DNA of 6,312 nt, from the NCBI GenBank assembly GCA_030673085.1, contig DAOVFE010000109.1, forward strand, positions 1 through 6,312, given 5' to 3'. Every line of letters starts with the position of its first letter. Within the stretch, counting starts at the first letter, position 1. Positions 5,439 to 6,312 of this stretch are shown here, piece after piece. Position numbers and translations under genes: made by a program. The DNA is from Anaerolineales bacterium. Lineage in GTDB: Bacteria; Chloroflexota; Anaerolineae; Anaerolineales; E44-bin32. Below the pieces are notes generated by a model that saw nothing but the letters and a program-made list of their open reading frames with translations, was not told the origin of the DNA and did no database searches.

Positions 5439-6152
5439 GTGGAAGTGCAACCCACAGTGCTGATTGCAGATGACGAACCGCAGATGGTGGGCATCATCGC
5501 TTATGCGCTTCAAACGGCCGGGTTTCAGGTTATCATGGCCTATGATGGTCTGCAAGCGCTTCATCAGGTCGAGGAAAGGCATCCCGACCTAGTGATCCTT
5601 GATGTGGCCATGCCGGGCATAGATGGATTTGAGGTATGCCGGCGGGTTCGCAGCGAGACGACAATCCCAGTGCTGCTGCTGACAGTGAAAGATGAACAGG
5701 CGGATGTGATCAAGGGATTAGAACTAGGAGCCGACGATTATATGACCAAGCCGTTTAGCACGCATGAGCTTGTGCTTCGAGTGCAGGCGATCCTGCGGCG
5801 TACGCGCATTCGACAGGTGCCAGTAGTTGAAAGCGGTCCATTGCGAATTGACTTTGAAAGGCACTTAGCAACGCTTCATGACTTGCCGGTTGAACTTACG
5901 CCGATCGAATATCGGCTATTGGCTTGCCTGGCAGCCAACGCCGGTCGAGCGTTGACCTGGCAAGCATTGTTGAAAGAAGTCTGGCATCTCGATATCTGGC
6001 AAGGCAGCAAAGATATGGTTAAAGTGCAGATTCATAGACTGCGCCAGAAGCTGGAACCGGATCCGGCTGAGCCTTCCTTCATCCGTACCGTTCGCGGGGT
6101 GGGGTATTGTTTTAAGGGAGGAGAAGCGAACGATCACTTAGCTGCTTTATAG
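5439..6152 (+). CDS. OmpR/PhoB-family response regulator
   Basis: A protein of 237 residues, standard length for the family, starting at GTG 5439 behind AGGAG (5428-5432) at 6-base spacing. The receiver domain (about 6-120) has acidic-pocket residues Asp11-Asp12 in IADDEP, phospho-acceptor Asp55 in VILDVAMPG, the switch Thr82 in LLLTVKD and the conserved Lys104 in MTKPF. A short linker leads to a winged-helix DNA-binding domain (about 130-227). That domain has LTPIEYRLLACLAANAGRAL, the likely recognition-helix segment KVQIHRLRQKLEP (194-206) and the family-typical wing sequence IRTVRGVGYCF. It should be phosphorylated by the kinase encoded just upstream and bind DNA as a dimer on tandem repeats. 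Three heptamers 11 bp apart lie 57-85 bases after its stop codon and are good candidate targets. All key residues are intact. Confidence 0.96.
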   Translation: MEVQPTVLIADDEPQMVGIIAYALQTAGFQVIMAYDGLQALHQVEERHPDLVILDVAMPGIDGFEVCRRVRSETTIPVLLLTVKDEQADVIKGLELGADDYMTKPFSTHELVLRVQAILRRTRIRQVPVVESGPLRIDFERHLATLHDLPVELTPIEYRLLACLAANAGRALTWQALLKEVWHLDIWQGSKDMVKVQIHRLRQKLEPDPAEPSFIRTVRGVGYCFKGGEANDHLAAL

Positions 6153-6173
6153 CATCTTGTCAAAATTCCAGAA

Positions 6174-6205
6174 AGACCTCCGAGGTTGAAAAACCTCGGA
6201 GGTCT
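6174..6205. terminator. 14-bp GAAA-loop hairpin after the regulator gene
   Basis: AGACCTCCGAGGTT-GAAA-AACCTCGGAGGTCT is a perfect 14-bp stem closed by a GNRA-type tetraloop, starting 22 bases after the regulator stop. On the plus strand it is followed by AATTGTAA, not a proper U-tract. It is therefore either a non-classical terminator and mRNA 3' stabiliser or a dispersed palindromic repeat. From memory, similar 'cctcggagg' hairpins are common in Chloroflexota intergenic DNA. Confidence 0.65.
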
Positions 6206-6208
6206 AAT

Positions 6209-6237
6209 TGTAACCATATTGTGACCGATCTGTGACC
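6209..6237 (+). promoter_or_regulatory. Three TGTRACC heptamers at 11-bp period: likely OmpR/PhoB-type operator
   Basis: TGTAACC (6209-6215), TGTGACC (6220-6226) and TGTGACC (6231-6237) are separated by linkers ATAT and GATC, so each repeat starts exactly 11 bp after the previous one. Tandem 7-bp boxes with 4-bp linkers are the known architecture of PhoB-like sites, where each box takes one winged-helix monomer on the same helix face. The likely binder is the regulator encoded immediately upstream. The target gene would start beyond the window. Confidence 0.6.
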
Positions 6238-6265
6238 AATGGGAAACAACAACGGATGGAAGTCA

Positions 6266-6274
6266 TGCTAGACT
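6266..6274 (+). promoter_or_regulatory. Possible extended -10 for the gene beyond the window
   Basis: TGCTAGACT fits an extended -10 (TG-n-TAGACT, 4 of 6 core matches) with no usable -35 (ACAACA, 6246-6251), as expected for an activator-dependent promoter. The triple repeat would then lie at about -44 to -72 relative to the start site. TATAGG at 6282-6287 is an alternative. Confidence 0.25.
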
Positions 6275-6312
6275 GGAGTCATATAGGATTCGCTTATAGG
6301 CAGAGATGCCAA

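Overview
This window looks like chromosomal DNA from a free-living, environmental bacterium, most plausibly a member of the Chloroflexota (Anaerolineae-like). That placement is inference. It rests on two secreted lipoproteins with Pro/Thr-rich 'PTPVPT' or 'TATP' linkers after the lipid cysteine, on the families present, and on G+C near one half by eye. No rRNA, tRNA, phage, transposase or CRISPR gene is visible.

Layout, left to right. (1) A rightward gene (73-675) encodes a small lipoprotein with a transglutaminase-like Cys/His domain. (2) It converges on a leftward class I SAM-dependent methyltransferase (769-1338). (3) A 442-bp gap (1339-1780) holds two near-identical GCAGC-TT-GCTGC palindromes, an 11-bp inverted repeat around one of them, a further 8-bp inverted repeat and a GAAA-loop hairpin. 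I see no convincing gene there. (4) A large leftward lipoprotein peptidase of family S41 (1781-3802) has its own N-terminal domain, a PDZ domain and a tricorn-like catalytic core. (5) A 364-bp divergent gap (3803-4166) carries a long bidirectional terminator, followed directly by a perfect TATAAT box. (6) A rightward two-component pair follows: a six-helix membrane histidine kinase (4170-5375), then an OmpR/PhoB-type response regulator (5439-6152). (7) Downstream lie a 14-bp GAAA-loop hairpin and a regulatory region for a gene beyond the window. That region contains three TGTRACC heptamers spaced exactly 11 bp apart.

How the parts may work together. The kinase and regulator form one signalling unit. 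The triple 11-bp-phased repeat just after the regulator gene is the spacing expected of OmpR/PhoB-family binding boxes, so the regulator probably controls the next gene to the right. This is the most testable functional link in the window. The S41 peptidase and the small lipoprotein are both predicted to act outside the membrane. Nothing in the sequence ties them directly to the two-component system except adjacency. I found no clearly new multi-gene system. The points worth checking are the triple operator, the atypical transglutaminase-like lipoprotein, the palindromic repeat cluster and the terminator/promoter/leader arrangement ahead of the kinase.
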